Translations under genes and position numbers: made by a program
Notes under the pieces: model-generated
Told to the model about the DNA's origin: nothing
Databases searched by the model: none
What the model saw: only the letters and a program-made list of their open reading frames with translations
Source: Acinetobacter pragensis
GTDB taxonomy: Bacteria; Pseudomonadota; Gammaproteobacteria; Pseudomonadales; Moraxellaceae
Direction of reading: 5' to 3'
Length of the DNA: 63,884 bases
NCBI RefSeq assembly: GCF_001605895.1
Contig: NZ_LUAW01000012.1
Span: forward strand, 1 to 63,884
In this document: in pieces, positions 16,028 to 25,195 of the stretch
How the letters are laid out: the number at the start of each line of letters is the position of its first letter
Numbering within the stretch: the stretch's first letter is position 1

Positions 16028-17359
16028 TTATACCGCTTCTAAGAGCGGAATTTTCGCTTTCTGCCACTTTACAAAATTCAGCAAGCGTTCAGCCACTTCA
16101 AAGCTGCCATGCTTAAATAAAGCGCGTAATTGTGAATCTGAGCTTTCAAAAATTAGGCATTCAATGGCAAATTCGCCTTCTTCATCCTGCAAATGCAAAG
16201 CCAAATCACGCGGATATTGTACAGCTTGTTGTGCAAGGACTGAATTTCCGACATTCAACAGCACACCAAAATAATTTAGATCAACCACTTCAGCACTCAT
16301 GCGCAAGTCTGAATGGCGGTGACTTAAATGCGTTAGCGGCTGCTCGATCTGAATACGCTCTTCACCGCGGCGGTCTATTTTTGCCATCTGTTCACGGCTC
16401 ATCGGTAAAATGCCATCCAGATTTTGAATGGACTCGCCGCGTAAATAAGTGGCAAATAAATTCATCGTTTCTTTACGGTGCTGCAGCTGCGGCACATGAT
16501 CCGCATTGGCAATCATAGCGAACTGCATATTCGGGCACTGCAGTGCAAAATTGGCATTTTCATGCGGTAAAGTAAAACTGTCATATTGCCCGCAAGCGAC
16601 CAGCACATCACTCTCTGGAATCGGCACATCGGTTAAGCGCAGCAGGCGGTTGCAGTTGATGTCATAGCGCTCCTGCTCAGTAGCCGTAAACTCGGCCATT
16701 TGCCGGAAGAATAAACGCTTGGCGGTTGGCGACATGCGGGTGACATCCATTTTGGCATGATTGACCAAATACAGAATTACCGCCTGGCCAAATTCATCCA
16801 TGCGCTGCTCTTTCATCAGATGCAGTGACTCTTCCAGCAGCATGCGCCAGCTTTTTCGGGTTTTCTGCATCACTCCCATCAAAATCATGCGCTCAATCAG
16901 TTCCGGGCGCTGATCCGCCAAGCAGGAAGCCACAACAGAACCCAAAGACATGCCTAAAACGGCGACTTTTGGCATGCCGACCATATCCAGCCAAGTTCCC
17001 AGCATACCAGCCAGATCTTCCAGCTCTAACGTACCTGCAGAAACATGGCTGTCAACATTGGTAATTTGCTGATTGGCGCCCATAGACGGCAAGTCAATAA
17101 GAATAATCGGGCCTGCGGCAAACAGCTGCTCAACGCAATATTTATATGAATTGAAGTTTTGAAATGCGCCGCCAATGATCACCATTGGGGTCATATGCAA
17201 GGTTTCTGGCCGCGCAATGGCCATGTATTCAATTTTCCAGCCATTGATCCACGTCGTTCGAGCAGGCTGTTTAAAGCTGTCTCTCTCATATAGGTCAAAA
17301 AAACTGTGATGCGCGCTTGCGCCGTGTACTTCCGGATCCATTTGGATAATGGAATTCAT
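16028..17359 (-). CDS. Alpha/beta hydrolase fused to a C-terminal PilZ-like domain
   Basis: A 443-residue cytoplasmic protein. Residues about 35-310 are an alpha/beta hydrolase: GGAFQNF near the oxyanion strand, nucleophile S138 in GMSLGS, a probable acid in GQYDSF and the His in NADHVPQ. After residue 330 comes a PilZ-like barrel with DRRGEERIQIEQP and AEVVDLNYFGVLL. The second PilZ motif (D/N-x-S-x-x-G) reads DLNYFG here, so it lacks the usual Ser and c-di-GMP binding is uncertain. GGAGGAAGG precedes the ATG. The fusion suggests a hydrolase gated by c-di-GMP or another ligand. The substrate is unknown. Confidence 0.8.
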   Translation of the reverse strand: MNSIIQMDPEVHGASAHHSFFDLYERDSFKQPARTTWINGWKIEYMAIARPETLHMTPMVIIGGAFQNFNSYKYCVEQLFAAGPIILIDLPSMGANQQITNVDSHVSAGTLELEDLAGMLGTWLDMVGMPKVAVLGMSLGSVVASCLADQRPELIERMILMGVMQKTRKSWRMLLEESLHLMKEQRMDEFGQAVILYLVNHAKMDVTRMSPTAKRLFFRQMAEFTATEQERYDINCNRLLRLTDVPIPESDVLVACGQYDSFTLPHENANFALQCPNMQFAMIANADHVPQLQHRKETMNLFATYLRGESIQNLDGILPMSREQMAKIDRRGEERIQIEQPLTHLSHRHSDLRMSAEVVDLNYFGVLLNVGNSVLAQQAVQYPRDLALHLQDEEGEFAIECLIFESSDSQLRALFKHGSFEVAERLLNFVKWQKAKIPLLEAV

Positions 17360-17661
17360 ATTCCTTCCTCCATCCTTGCCTTATTTTTATTGTGCAAGAA
17401 AAATAATGAGAGCTGCCTGCAGCAAGCATCCTGCTCTTTTGTCTTTATTTGTATGACTTCAATGTCAGTATCGTTTCATTCTATACAGGAGATGATTTTA
17501 CAAGCAACTGCTATTGCCACCACTCATCCGCTTTCTCTATGAAAACGATTTCAAAATGTGAATAAGATGTTCAAATAAGGCCGAAATATCAGCGTAAATG
17601 CTTCATTGTCCAGTGAGAGGCTGTTAATATCAGGTTGAAATCTCTAAGTGATCAAACCGCT

Positions 17662-18927
17662 ATGCAACAGTCTATTGAACAATACATGCAAACGGTAGGA
17701 CAACAGGCGCGCCAAGCATCTCGCGTGTTAGCCAGTGCTTCTACTGAATCCAAAAACAATGCGCTCTCTGCTATTTATACTGCTTTGCAAAACAGCGAAG
17801 CGGCTATTTTAGCGGCCAACCAAAATGATATGGCAAAAGCGCACGGCAATAATTTGGACAGCGCCCTCCTTGATCGCTTAGAACTCACTCCCGCACGTTT
17901 TAAAGGCATGCTGCAAGGCTTGAAGGATGTCATCAGCCTGAAAGACCCCATTGGCGAAATTACCGATATGGCGTACCGCCCCACTGGCATTCAGCTAGGC
18001 AAAATGCGTGTGCCTTTAGGTGTCGTCGGCATGATTTATGAGTCACGCCCGAACGTGACTCTAGAGGCTGCATCACTGGCGCTGAAATCCGGCAATGCCA
18101 TTATTCTGCGCGGCGGTTCAGAAGCGCTGGAATCGAATCAAGCGATTGCCGCGGCCATTCAGCATGGTTTAAAAGCTGCCGGCTTGCCTGAAAACTCGGT
18201 TCAAGTGATTAACACCACTGACCGCGCTGCGGTGGGTCAGCTGATCACCATGCCGGAATATGTCGATGTGATTGTTCCACGTGGAGGCAAAAGCCTGATT
18301 GAACGTATTACTGAAGAAGCGCGTGTGCCGGTCATTAAGCATTTAGACGGCAACTGCCATGTCTATGTAGAAGCTCAAGCTGACTTGCAGAAAGCGCTGC
18401 CGATTGCGCTGAATGCTAAAACCCACCGTTACGGCGTATGCAATGCCATGGAAACACTGCTGGTCGATGAAAAAGTTGCAGAAGAATTCCTGCCGAACAT
18501 TGCCGAACTGTATGCCGAAAAACAGGTCGAGCTTCGCGGCTGTTCCGAAACCCGCCGTATTTTAGGCAGCAATGTGCTGACTGCCACAGAAGAAGACTGG
18601 TACACCGAATATCTGGGGCCAATTTTAGCCATTAAGGTTGTCAGCGGCATCGACGAAGCCATCGACCATATTAACAAATATGGCTCACACCATACCGATG
18701 CCATCATTACTGAAAGCTACAGCTTAGCGCGCAAATTTTTAGCTGCGGTAGATTCAAGCTCAGTGATGATCAACGCCTCGACCCGTTTTGCGGATGGTTT
18801 TGAATATGGCTTAGGTGCGGAAATCGGCATTTCGACTGATAAAATTCATGCCCGCGGTCCAGTCGGCTTAGAAGGCCTAACATCACAGAAATGGATAGTC
18901 TTTGGTGACGGTCAAATCCGCCAATAA
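17662..18927 (+). CDS. proA: Gamma-glutamyl phosphate reductase ProA
   Basis: A 421-residue enzyme of proline synthesis. It reduces gamma-glutamyl phosphate with NADPH to glutamate semialdehyde. Family motifs are clear: [41 protein letters not shown] and [11 protein letters not shown] with the catalytic Cys, then [23 protein letters not shown] at 17662 is chosen; an in-frame TTG at 17635 would add nine residues and cannot be excluded. proB is not adjacent, so this is a solitary proA. The 302-base gap from the divergent hydrolase gene shows no ORF and must hold both promoters. Confidence 0.95.
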   Translation: MQQSIEQYMQTVGQQARQASRVLASASTESKNNALSAIYTALQNSEAAILAANQNDMAKAHGNNLDSALLDRLELTPARFKGMLQGLKDVISLKDPIGEITDMAYRPTGIQLGKMRVPLGVVGMIYESRPNVTLEAASLALKSGNAIILRGGSEALESNQAIAAAIQHGLKAAGLPENSVQVINTTDRAAVGQLITMPEYVDVIVPRGGKSLIERITEEARVPVIKHLDGNCHVYVEAQADLQKALPIALNAKTHRYGVCNAMETLLVDEKVAEEFLPNIAELYAEKQVELRGCSETRRILGSNVLTATEEDWYTEYLGPILAIKVVSGIDEAIDHINKYGSHHTDAIITESYSLARKFLAAVDSSSVMINASTRFADGFEYGLGAEIGISTDKIHARGPVGLEGLTSQKWIVFGDGQIRQ

Positions 18928-18948
18928 ACATAAATTCCAATAGAATTT

Positions 18949-18983
18949 AAATCAAAAGCCCCTTCCATGGGGCTTTTGATTTT
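18949..18983 (+). terminator. Terminator after proA
   Basis: Fourteen-base arms AAATCAAAAGCCCC and GGGGCTTTTGATTT around TTCCAT. Confidence 0.9.
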
Positions 18984-19511
18984 GCTAAAAAACCACGGGC
19001 CAGCATGTATAAATTTGCAAAGCCATGCTTTTCATTTACATTAAAATTATAAAAACAGTAATAAAAAAGGTTTACATTAAGCCCTATGGATTGCATAAAA
19101 AATATGCAGAACTGATGTAAAGCTCATCTGAATTAAAAGCGCTGCACCCTTATTTTCAGCCAGCCAAGATGGTCAATGATTCACAGCAAAACTGTACACC
19201 GCGATTAATTCCATAATATTTTTATGGTTTTAGTCACAATGACTTTTATTATGTTATGGTGATTTTAAGCGGCTTAAAGCAATTGATCTTATAGGACTAT
19301 TTTATTAATAAATGAAAACTATCAACTGATAAATTTTAATTATTATTGGCAAATGGGTCGATAGTGCTTAAGTCTAATCTCCTAAAGTCTATCTAGGACA
19401 GAAAAACAACACGTGTTAAAACATCATCACTGATCTAAATTGCACCAAAAAAGCACTGCGTTCAGATCACAGCATGGATAAGTACTTTAATTAGAATTCG
19501 GGTAAAAAAAC
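18984..19511. other. 528-base intergenic region ahead of ackA
   Basis: AT-rich, no ORF with coding character and no strong hairpin. It must contain the ackA-pta promoter, but I see no convincing -35/-10 pair. Confidence 0.5.
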
Positions 19512-20729
19512 GTGTCTACATCAGTATTAGTAATTAACTGCGGTTCATCTTCAATTAAATATGCGTTGGTTTCTGAACGTCGTGAAGACCGTATTTTCGG
19601 CTTGGCAGAAAATTTAGGCTCACCTGAAGCCCGAATCAAAGGCATTACCACTGGCGGTGCTGCGCTTGAGCTTTCTATTCCAGATGCCACCCATGAAAAA
19701 GCGCTGGAAATTATTTTAGAGCGCTTGTCTCACCATAATCCGCAAGCCATTGGCCACCGTGTTGTACACGGCGGTACACTGACCAAAGCCGAACTGCTGA
19801 CACCCGAAATTATTGAACGCATCCGTGAAGCGACACCGCTTGCGCCGCTGCATAACCCAGCGCATTTGGTCGGTATTGACGCAACTATGCGCCTATTCCC
19901 GCAATTGCCGCAAGTTGCTGTGTTTGATACCGCATTCCATCAAACCATGCCTTCGCATGCTTACCGCTATGCGTTGCCGAAATTCCTGTACACGCTGCAC
20001 AATGTGCGCCGCTACGGCTTCCACGGCACCAGCCATGCCTATGTATCTGAACGCGGTTCGGAACTGGCCGGCAGCTTTAAACAAGGCGGCTGGCTGACAG
20101 CTCACCTTGGCAACGGCAGCTCAACATGCGCCATCTGGAATGGCCAGTCTGTTGATACCTCTATGGGCCTGACCCCGCTTGAAGGCGTGGTAATGGGCAC
20201 TCGAAGCGGCGATGTAGATCCAAGTATTCACAGCTTCTTAGCCTCTAACTTAGGCTGGGATATTTATAAAATTGACAAAATGCTGAACAGCCAATCAGGC
20301 CTGCTGGGCTTGTCTGATCTATCAAACGATATGCGCACCCTGATTGAAGCCTCAGAACAAGGCAATGAAGATGCAGCGCTGGCAATTGAAGTGTTCTGCT
20401 ACCGCTTAGCAAAATCTTTGGCAGCTTTAAGCTGTGGCCTGCCGCGTATTGACGGCCTGTTCTTTACCGGCGGTATCGGTGAAAATTCAGCGCTGATCCG
20501 TGAAAAAACTTTGGCGTACTTGCCGCACTTTGGCTTCAATTTAAGCAAAGACAAAAATGACAGCTTGAAGCGCGGTACAGAAGGCCGTATCGATGCTGGC
20601 GCGGGTCCGCAAATTTGGGTCGTTCCGACAGATGAAGAAGGCCGCATTGCCAAAGAAACACAGTACGTTGTAGAGCATGAGGCTGCCTCTGCAAAAAAGT
20701 CTGAAGCGGAGGCAGAAGCTGTTGCTTAA
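19512..20729 (+). CDS. ackA: Acetate kinase AckA
   Basis: A 405-residue enzyme that interconverts acetyl phosphate plus ADP and acetate plus ATP. Motifs: [16 protein letters not shown] (phosphate 1 site), [23 protein letters not shown] and [13 protein letters not shown]. It starts with GTG at 19512, since the conserved N-terminus begins there and no ATG fits. The last 15 residues are Ala/Glu-rich and extend beyond the usual end. It forms a two-gene operon with pta, 58 bases downstream, and shares the terminator at 22954. Confidence 0.97.
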   Translation: MSTSVLVINCGSSSIKYALVSERREDRIFGLAENLGSPEARIKGITTGGAALELSIPDATHEKALEIILERLSHHNPQAIGHRVVHGGTLTKAELLTPEIIERIREATPLAPLHNPAHLVGIDATMRLFPQLPQVAVFDTAFHQTMPSHAYRYALPKFLYTLHNVRRYGFHGTSHAYVSERGSELAGSFKQGGWLTAHLGNGSSTCAIWNGQSVDTSMGLTPLEGVVMGTRSGDVDPSIHSFLASNLGWDIYKIDKMLNSQSGLLGLSDLSNDMRTLIEASEQGNEDAALAIEVFCYRLAKSLAALSCGLPRIDGLFFTGGIGENSALIREKTLAYLPHFGFNLSKDKNDSLKRGTEGRIDAGAGPQIWVVPTDEEGRIAKETQYVVEHEAASAKKSEAEAEAVA

Positions 20730-20787
20730 GCAGCAGCTTCCAGCACGCTGTCGAGTTCAATATTTTATTTTTTAGTTTAGATGCCTT

Positions 20788-22929
20788 ATGAAAACAATTT
20801 TACTCGTGCCAACTGGGGAAAGCGTCGGTTTAACTTCCGCATGCTTAGGCTTAATTTATGCATTGGAATGCCAAGGCATTAAAGCCGGTTTTTTAAAGCC
20901 GTTTTCCCAAGAACCTCATTCCCCTGCAGACCGCACCACGGCGCTATACCGTCATTTATTCAACAATGAAACGGTTGAGCCGATCAGCCATGGCGCAGTC
21001 GTGCGCCGCTTGAGCCATGATGAAAATGATGAGCTGCTGGAAGATGCGGTTCGCCTGCACCGTGAAATTGCCAAAAAGCATGACCTGATTATTGTGGAAG
21101 GGCTTGTGCCTACCAGCCGGGATGCCTTTGCCTCTGAACTCAATGCCGACTTAGCCAAAGCTTTGGATGCCAAAGTGGTGATTGTCAGTACAGCGGATAT
21201 CCGCAGCCCAGAAAGCACTGCAGAAAAAATTGAAACTCAGGTGCGCAATTTTGGCGGCGCCAGCAATGAGCGCACTGCAGGCGTCCTGTTCATGCGCACC
21301 AAAGGCTTGCCGGAAGATTCAGCGCAAGTGCCGGTTACCATGGACCCGAGCCTGCGCTTAATCAGCGATACAGCACAATTTTCTGCGCTGATGCAAAAGC
21401 AAAATGCCCACATTGGCTCTGAAAATTTTCCAGTTATAGGCTTGGTGCCGTTCAGCAATACCTTAAGCGTGCCCCGCATGTCTGATTTAGCCGCGCACAT
21501 CTCTGCCCACTGGATCAATGAAGGCGATGCGAAACAGCGCCGTGTCCTGCACAGCAGCCTGATTGCATCAAACATTGAGCATGAACTGCATAAATTTGTT
21601 GCCGGTGAACTGATCATCAGCGCATCTGACCGTATTGATGTTTTGCTGGCCAGCAGCTTGGCCAGCAGCAACGGCATTCCGCTGGCGGGCTTGGTGCTGA
21701 CCGAGCACCATCAGCCGAATGAACAAGTGCTGGATTTCTGCCAAACAGCGATCAAGCAGGGCCTGCCGATCCTGCATACTCCGCTCAGCACTTTTGAAAC
21801 CGCTCAAGAACTGGCAAATATCAGCAATGAAATTCCAGTCGATGATACTGAGCGCGCAGAACAAGTCACCCGTTTCGTCTCCAGCCACCTGAATCCTGAA
21901 TGGATTACGCAGCTGATCAATGGCTCATATAAGCCGCGCTTGTCTCCTTCAGCTTTCCGCCATGAATTGGTGCAAAAATCAATTGCGGCCAAAAAACGCA
22001 TTGTGCTGCCTGAAGGTGATGAACCGCGTACCGTACAGGCGGCAGCGATTTGCCAATCCCGCGGTATTGCGCAGTGCATTCTGCTGGCAAAGCCTGAAGC
22101 AGTGGTTGAAGTCGCAAAAGCCCGCGGCATTGAACTGCCGTATGATTTGGAAATTATTGATCCTGACCTGATCCGCGACAACTATGTCGAAAAAATGGTT
22201 GAGCTGCGCAAAGGTAAAATCAATGAACTTCAAGCGCGCGAGCAGCTGCAGGATACCGTAGTACTGGGCACGATGATGCTGGCCCTAGAGCAAGTTGACG
22301 GCTTGGTTTCAGGTGCCGTGCATACAACAGCCAATACTGTGCGTCCTGCTTTCCAGCTGATTAAAACCGCACCAGATTATTCATTGGTCTCTTCTGTATT
22401 CTTTATGCTGCTGCCCGATGAAGTTTATGTTTATGGTGACTGTGCAATCAATCCAGATCCGACAGCAGAACAGCTGGCGGAAATTGCCATTCAGTCTGCA
22501 GACTCCGCCAAAGCCTTTGGCATTGACCCGCGCATTGCCATGATTTCATATTCAACTGGAACATCCGGCGCAGGCGCAGAAGTCGAAAAAGTGGCTGAAG
22601 CTACCCGCATTGCGCAGGAACGCCGCCCTGACTTATTGATTGATGGCCCATTGCAATATGACGCCGCCTCAGTAGAAAGCGTGGGCCGCTCAAAAGCGCC
22701 AAATTCACCGGTAGCGGGACGCGCCAATGTATTCATTTTCCCGGACTTGAATACCGGCAATACTACATATAAAGCCGTTCAGCGCTCTGCAGATGTGGTG
22801 AGTGTCGGCCCAATGCTGCAAGGCTTGAACAAGCCTGTAAATGATTTGTCGCGCGGCGCGCTGGTGGACGATATTGTATTCACCATTGCTCTAACTGCCA
22901 TTCAGTCTGAACAGCAGTCGGCAAAATAA
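20788..22929 (+). CDS. pta: Phosphate acetyltransferase Pta (long form)
   Basis: A 713-residue enzyme that converts acetyl-CoA and phosphate to acetyl phosphate. It has the long proteobacterial layout: an N-terminal P-loop-like CobQ/BioD-type domain (KTILLVPTGESVGLTS), a central DRTGG-like regulatory domain around residues 215-330, and the catalytic PTA domain from about 385 (KRIVLPEGDEPRTVQAA, SGAVHTTANTVRPAFQ, SYSTGTSGAG, NVFIFPDLNTGNTTYK). It follows ackA, and together they handle acetate overflow and acetyl phosphate signalling. Most of the frames on the other strand are shadows of this gene. Confidence 0.97.
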   Translation: MKTILLVPTGESVGLTSACLGLIYALECQGIKAGFLKPFSQEPHSPADRTTALYRHLFNNETVEPISHGAVVRRLSHDENDELLEDAVRLHREIAKKHDLIIVEGLVPTSRDAFASELNADLAKALDAKVVIVSTADIRSPESTAEKIETQVRNFGGASNERTAGVLFMRTKGLPEDSAQVPVTMDPSLRLISDTAQFSALMQKQNAHIGSENFPVIGLVPFSNTLSVPRMSDLAAHISAHWINEGDAKQRRVLHSSLIASNIEHELHKFVAGELIISASDRIDVLLASSLASSNGIPLAGLVLTEHHQPNEQVLDFCQTAIKQGLPILHTPLSTFETAQELANISNEIPVDDTERAEQVTRFVSSHLNPEWITQLINGSYKPRLSPSAFRHELVQKSIAAKKRIVLPEGDEPRTVQAAAICQSRGIAQCILLAKPEAVVEVAKARGIELPYDLEIIDPDLIRDNYVEKMVELRKGKINELQAREQLQDTVVLGTMMLALEQVDGLVSGAVHTTANTVRPAFQLIKTAPDYSLVSSVFFMLLPDEVYVYGDCAINPDPTAEQLAEIAIQSADSAKAFGIDPRIAMISYSTGTSGAGAEVEKVAEATRIAQERRPDLLIDGPLQYDAASVESVGRSKAPNSPVAGRANVFIFPDLNTGNTTYKAVQRSADVVSVGPMLQGLNKPVNDLSRGALVDDIVFTIALTAIQSEQQSAK

Positions 22930-22953
22930 TTTTTTTAAAGTTGATACTCAGCG

Positions 22954-22985
22954 CCATCCAATCGAAAGATTGGGTGGTTTTTTTT
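22954..22985 (+). terminator. Terminator of ackA-pta
   Basis: CCATCCAATC pairs with GATTGGGTGG (one G-U) around GAAA, followed by eight T. Confidence 0.9.
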
Positions 22986-23616
22986 AATGCTTTTGTTCCG
23001 CCAGCATGCGCAGGGCTAAAGCGGTCAGCACGGTGCCCATCATCCATTTCTGAATTTTTTGCCACTGCGGCTTTTGGTTAAGGAACAGTGCGATACTGCC
23101 AGCTGAATAGACAATCAAACTGTTCACCGCAATACTGATCAAAATTTGCAGTGTCCCAAGCTGCAAAGACTGCGCAAACACGCTGCCCTGCTCTGGACGG
23201 ATAAACTGCGGCAGCAATGAAAGGTACATCATGGCAATTTTCGGATTCAGCAAATTTGTCAAAAAGCCCATCAAAAAAAGCTTTAAAGGGCTGTCTGCTT
23301 GCAGGCGAATCGCTTGAAAAACTGACTGGCTTTTGGGTGATATAGCTTGCCACGCCAGCCACAGCAAATATATTGCGCCTAATATTCGGATTGCATCATA
23401 GGCAAAAGGCACAGTAAACAGCAGCGCTGTAAGGCCCATAGCCGCGCAGAACATATAAAACACAAAACCTAAGGCGACGCCGCAAAGTGAAATCCAGCCC
23501 GCTTTTTTGCCTTGGCATATAGATCTTGAAATTAAATACAGCATATTGGGGCCGGGTGTCAGCACCATAAGCAAAGCAATGGCAGCAAAGCCCAGCATAG
23601 ACGTGTTTTCAATCAC
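22984..23616 (-). CDS. LysE/RhtB-family exporter
   Basis: A 210-residue inner-membrane protein with six hydrophobic segments and the family signature MVLTPGPNMLYLISRSICQG. LysE/RhtB members export amino acids such as lysine, homoserine or threonine; the substrate here is unknown. GTG at 23616 is chosen because AGGAGG lies six bases upstream. The longer frame begins at an ATG 14 codons earlier without a ribosome binding site. A broken relative of the same family lies just beyond on the other strand. Confidence 0.88.
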   Translation of the reverse strand: MIENTSMLGFAAIALLMVLTPGPNMLYLISRSICQGKKAGWISLCGVALGFVFYMFCAAMGLTALLFTVPFAYDAIRILGAIYLLWLAWQAISPKSQSVFQAIRLQADSPLKLFLMGFLTNLLNPKIAMMYLSLLPQFIRPEQGSVFAQSLQLGTLQILISIAVNSLIVYSAGSIALFLNQKPQWQKIQKWMMGTVLTALALRMLAEQKH

Positions 23617-23710
23617 TGCATTCCTCCTCTGCACAAACACACAATACGACCGCTCCACATGAGCTTAGCGCATGCGCTGAAAACTTTACAGCACCTTCAG
23701 CGGGCACTTC

Positions 23711-23948
23711 ATGGAAATTTTCCTTTATACATTAAACGCAATGTACAGCCCTAACCCGGTAAATTTTATGGGACTGAATTCAGGACTGACTGGACAGCAA
23801 AGAAAGACTTCCGGCTTCTTCAGCGGTGTCGGCTGCGCTATGCTGATCTTATTCAGGCTGTTCGGCTATGCGGGCCACCACTACTTAGCCAATGGCTGCA
23901 CACTATATCGCCTTCATTGGCGCGCTCTACACGTTTTATATTGCATGA
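23711..23948 (+). pseudogene. Truncated, frameshifted LysE-family exporter relic
   Basis: Frame 2 encodes MYSPNPVNFMGLNSGLTGQQ and GFFSGVGCAMLILFRLFGYAG, which match the N-terminal part of LysE-like exporters (usually SPGPVN, LGLN.GL, GFF.GVG.AMLLLF). Around 23885-23905 the homology moves to another frame, reading MAAHYIAFIGALYTFYIA before TGA at 23946. Only about 75 of some 200 residues remain, so it is not functional. The Gly of the usual SPGP motif is also changed to Asn. It is divergent from the intact LysE gene, possibly from an old pair. Confidence 0.75.
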
Positions 23949-24016
23949 AAAAGGCTAATCCCCTAATGGCGATTACCTGAAATGAAAGCCTAACTTAGAT
24001 CTGTCTTCACAAAATT

Positions 24017-24628
24017 TTAAATCCTTCTCGCCAGCCATACTGTATGCCCAGCACAATCAGCATCTTCCGCCACCATATTGACAGCCTCAAAACCATACTG
24101 CGCGAATAGGGCGCGATACTCATCCTGAGACAAACTGGCATGATATAAAGCATCGCCGAACATCTCACCAATCGCCTCCCCGGCTGCAGGCCCGCTGGTA
24201 AACATTAAAATAGCGTTCGGTGCTGAAAATTCGGCAAATTGCGCAAACATTTTGCGCTGATCATCCGGCGTTAAATGAAAGAAACTGTCCCATGCCAATA
24301 TGCCCTGAAACACCTGATCCAATTGCACCAAACGCATATCCGCCCGCAGCCAAGCCTGCGCTGGAAAGTTCTGCTGCGCCATCTGAATCATCGCATCGGA
24401 GCTGTCCACACCGGTCACCGCATAGCCTTGCTGTATCATATAATCCGCAATCGGCTTGCCTGAACCGCAGCCTAAATCTAAAATTGCAGCAGACTTCGGC
24501 AGCAAAGCCAGAAACTGATCCAGCCAGCTTTTTTCGTATAAATGCTGCCCGCGCAATTCTGTCCATGCACGGCCATGCTTTCTATAAATTTCAATAATAT
24601 TGCCAGCAAGATGAGTCTGATCGCCCAT
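24017..24628 (-). CDS. Class I SAM-dependent methyltransferase
   Basis: A 203-residue Rossmann-fold methyltransferase. Motif I is AAILDLGCGSGKPIADYMI near residues 43-62. The acidic end of strand 2 is VTGVDSSDAMI, and motif II is near ILAWDSFFHLTP. The substrate is unknown. Forty bases upstream of its start lie eight copies of an octamer repeat (24668-24731), which may sit in its promoter or leader. No partner gene overlaps it. Confidence 0.85.
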   Translation of the reverse strand: MGDQTHLAGNIIEIYRKHGRAWTELRGQHLYEKSWLDQFLALLPKSAAILDLGCGSGKPIADYMIQQGYAVTGVDSSDAMIQMAQQNFPAQAWLRADMRLVQLDQVFQGILAWDSFFHLTPDDQRKMFAQFAEFSAPNAILMFTSGPAAGEAIGEMFGDALYHASLSQDEYRALFAQYGFEAVNMVAEDADCAGHTVWLARRI

Positions 24629-24667
24629 ACCAAACGCCTAAAGAATGTTTAAATCAGTATAAAGATA

Positions 24668-24731
24668 GAATGTAAGAATGTAAGAATGTAAGAATGTAAG
24701 AATGTAAGAATGTAAGAATGTAAGAATGTAA
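24668..24731. repeat. Tandem octamer repeat (GAATGTAA) x 8
   Basis: Eight uninterrupted copies of GAATGTAA (64 bp). It lies between the methyltransferase start (minus strand) and the terminator of the small Pho-regulated gene. Octamer tracts can change copy number by slippage. Confidence 0.95.
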
Positions 24732-24759
24732 TTTGATTAAAAATAAAAATTAAAGGCAT

Positions 24760-24796
24760 AAAAAAAGAAGATAAAGCGTTAGGCCCGATCTTCTTT
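24760..24796 (-). terminator. Terminator of the 29-residue gene
   Basis: On the minus strand AAAGAAGAT pairs with ATCTTCTTT across a 15-base loop containing the stop codon, followed by a T run. The stem overlaps the last codons of the small gene. Confidence 0.65.
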
Positions 24797-24868
24797 CTGT
24801 CCATACATCCAAGTTGCGGCGATATAAACTGCAAAACCCACAACCATCAAAATACTGCTTACCGTCAT
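24779..24868 (-). CDS. 29-residue single-span membrane protein, predicted Pho regulon
   Basis: The minus strand encodes MTVSSILMVVGFAVYIAATW followed by MYGQKEDRA and TAA. One hydrophobic helix covers residues 5-22 with a charged C-terminal tail, typical of small regulatory membrane proteins. The case for a real gene is its context: a complete Pho-type promoter (24897-24930) about 30 bases upstream and a terminator over its 3' end, with nothing else for that promoter to serve before the terminator. The ribosome binding site is weak (GCGAG), so an internal ATG (MVVGFAVY) is possible. I do not recognise the family. E. coli YoaI, a short PhoB-activated membrane protein, is a functional precedent, not a claimed homologue. 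Confidence 0.65.
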   Translation of the reverse strand: MTVSSILMVVGFAVYIAATWMYGQKEDRA

Positions 24869-24896
24869 CTTTGTGACTCGCTGTTAAGTTGTGACA

Positions 24897-24930
24897 ATTA
24901 TGCGAAAGTTTTGTGACAGTTATATGACAA
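24897..24930 (-). promoter_or_regulatory. Pho box plus -10 driving the 29-residue gene
   Basis: Minus strand: TTGTCAT (24930-24924), ATAA, CTGTCAC (24919-24913), a 10-base gap, then CATAAT (24902-24897). Unit spacing (11 bp) and the 10-base gap to the -10 match classical PhoB promoters such as E. coli phoA. A weaker third unit and a TTGTCAC fourth unit continue the 11-bp register. The rest of the gap to fumarase (to 25195) is AT-rich with scattered TGTCA-like elements and a TATAAT at 25151. Confidence 0.75.
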
Positions 24931-25195
24931 AGTGAAAAATATTAAATACCTATATTTAATATTAAATATCAAGAACTTAATAAAATTAAATTCACTTTAC
25001 CAGCCTCAAAATTCTGTCATATTTAATGAAATATGTCACTTTTAAGTCATATTTCATCATTTTCCGCAGCAATAAAAGCAGGATTTTATCCAAGCATTAA
25101 ACTTTCGCCCAAAGCCATTTCAAAACGCCCACAACCCTCGCATTTTGCCTTATAATTTAGCCCGCTAGCTATCAGCCCGCTCAAGAGATATTTGT

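Noticed and set aside
23711..23980. Intact 89-residue membrane protein
   Set aside because: The homology leaves this frame near 23890, so the remaining residues are an artefact of the frameshift; recorded as a pseudogene.
24649..24843. 64-codon frame through the octamer repeat
   Set aside because: Its C-terminal half is just translation of the repeat, and the first part is out of frame with the better-supported 29-residue ORF.
25014..25050. TGTCA-like elements ahead of fumarase as a second Pho box
   Set aside because: Only two units (25033 and 25044) are 11 bp apart; they match weakly and no -10 follows at the right distance.
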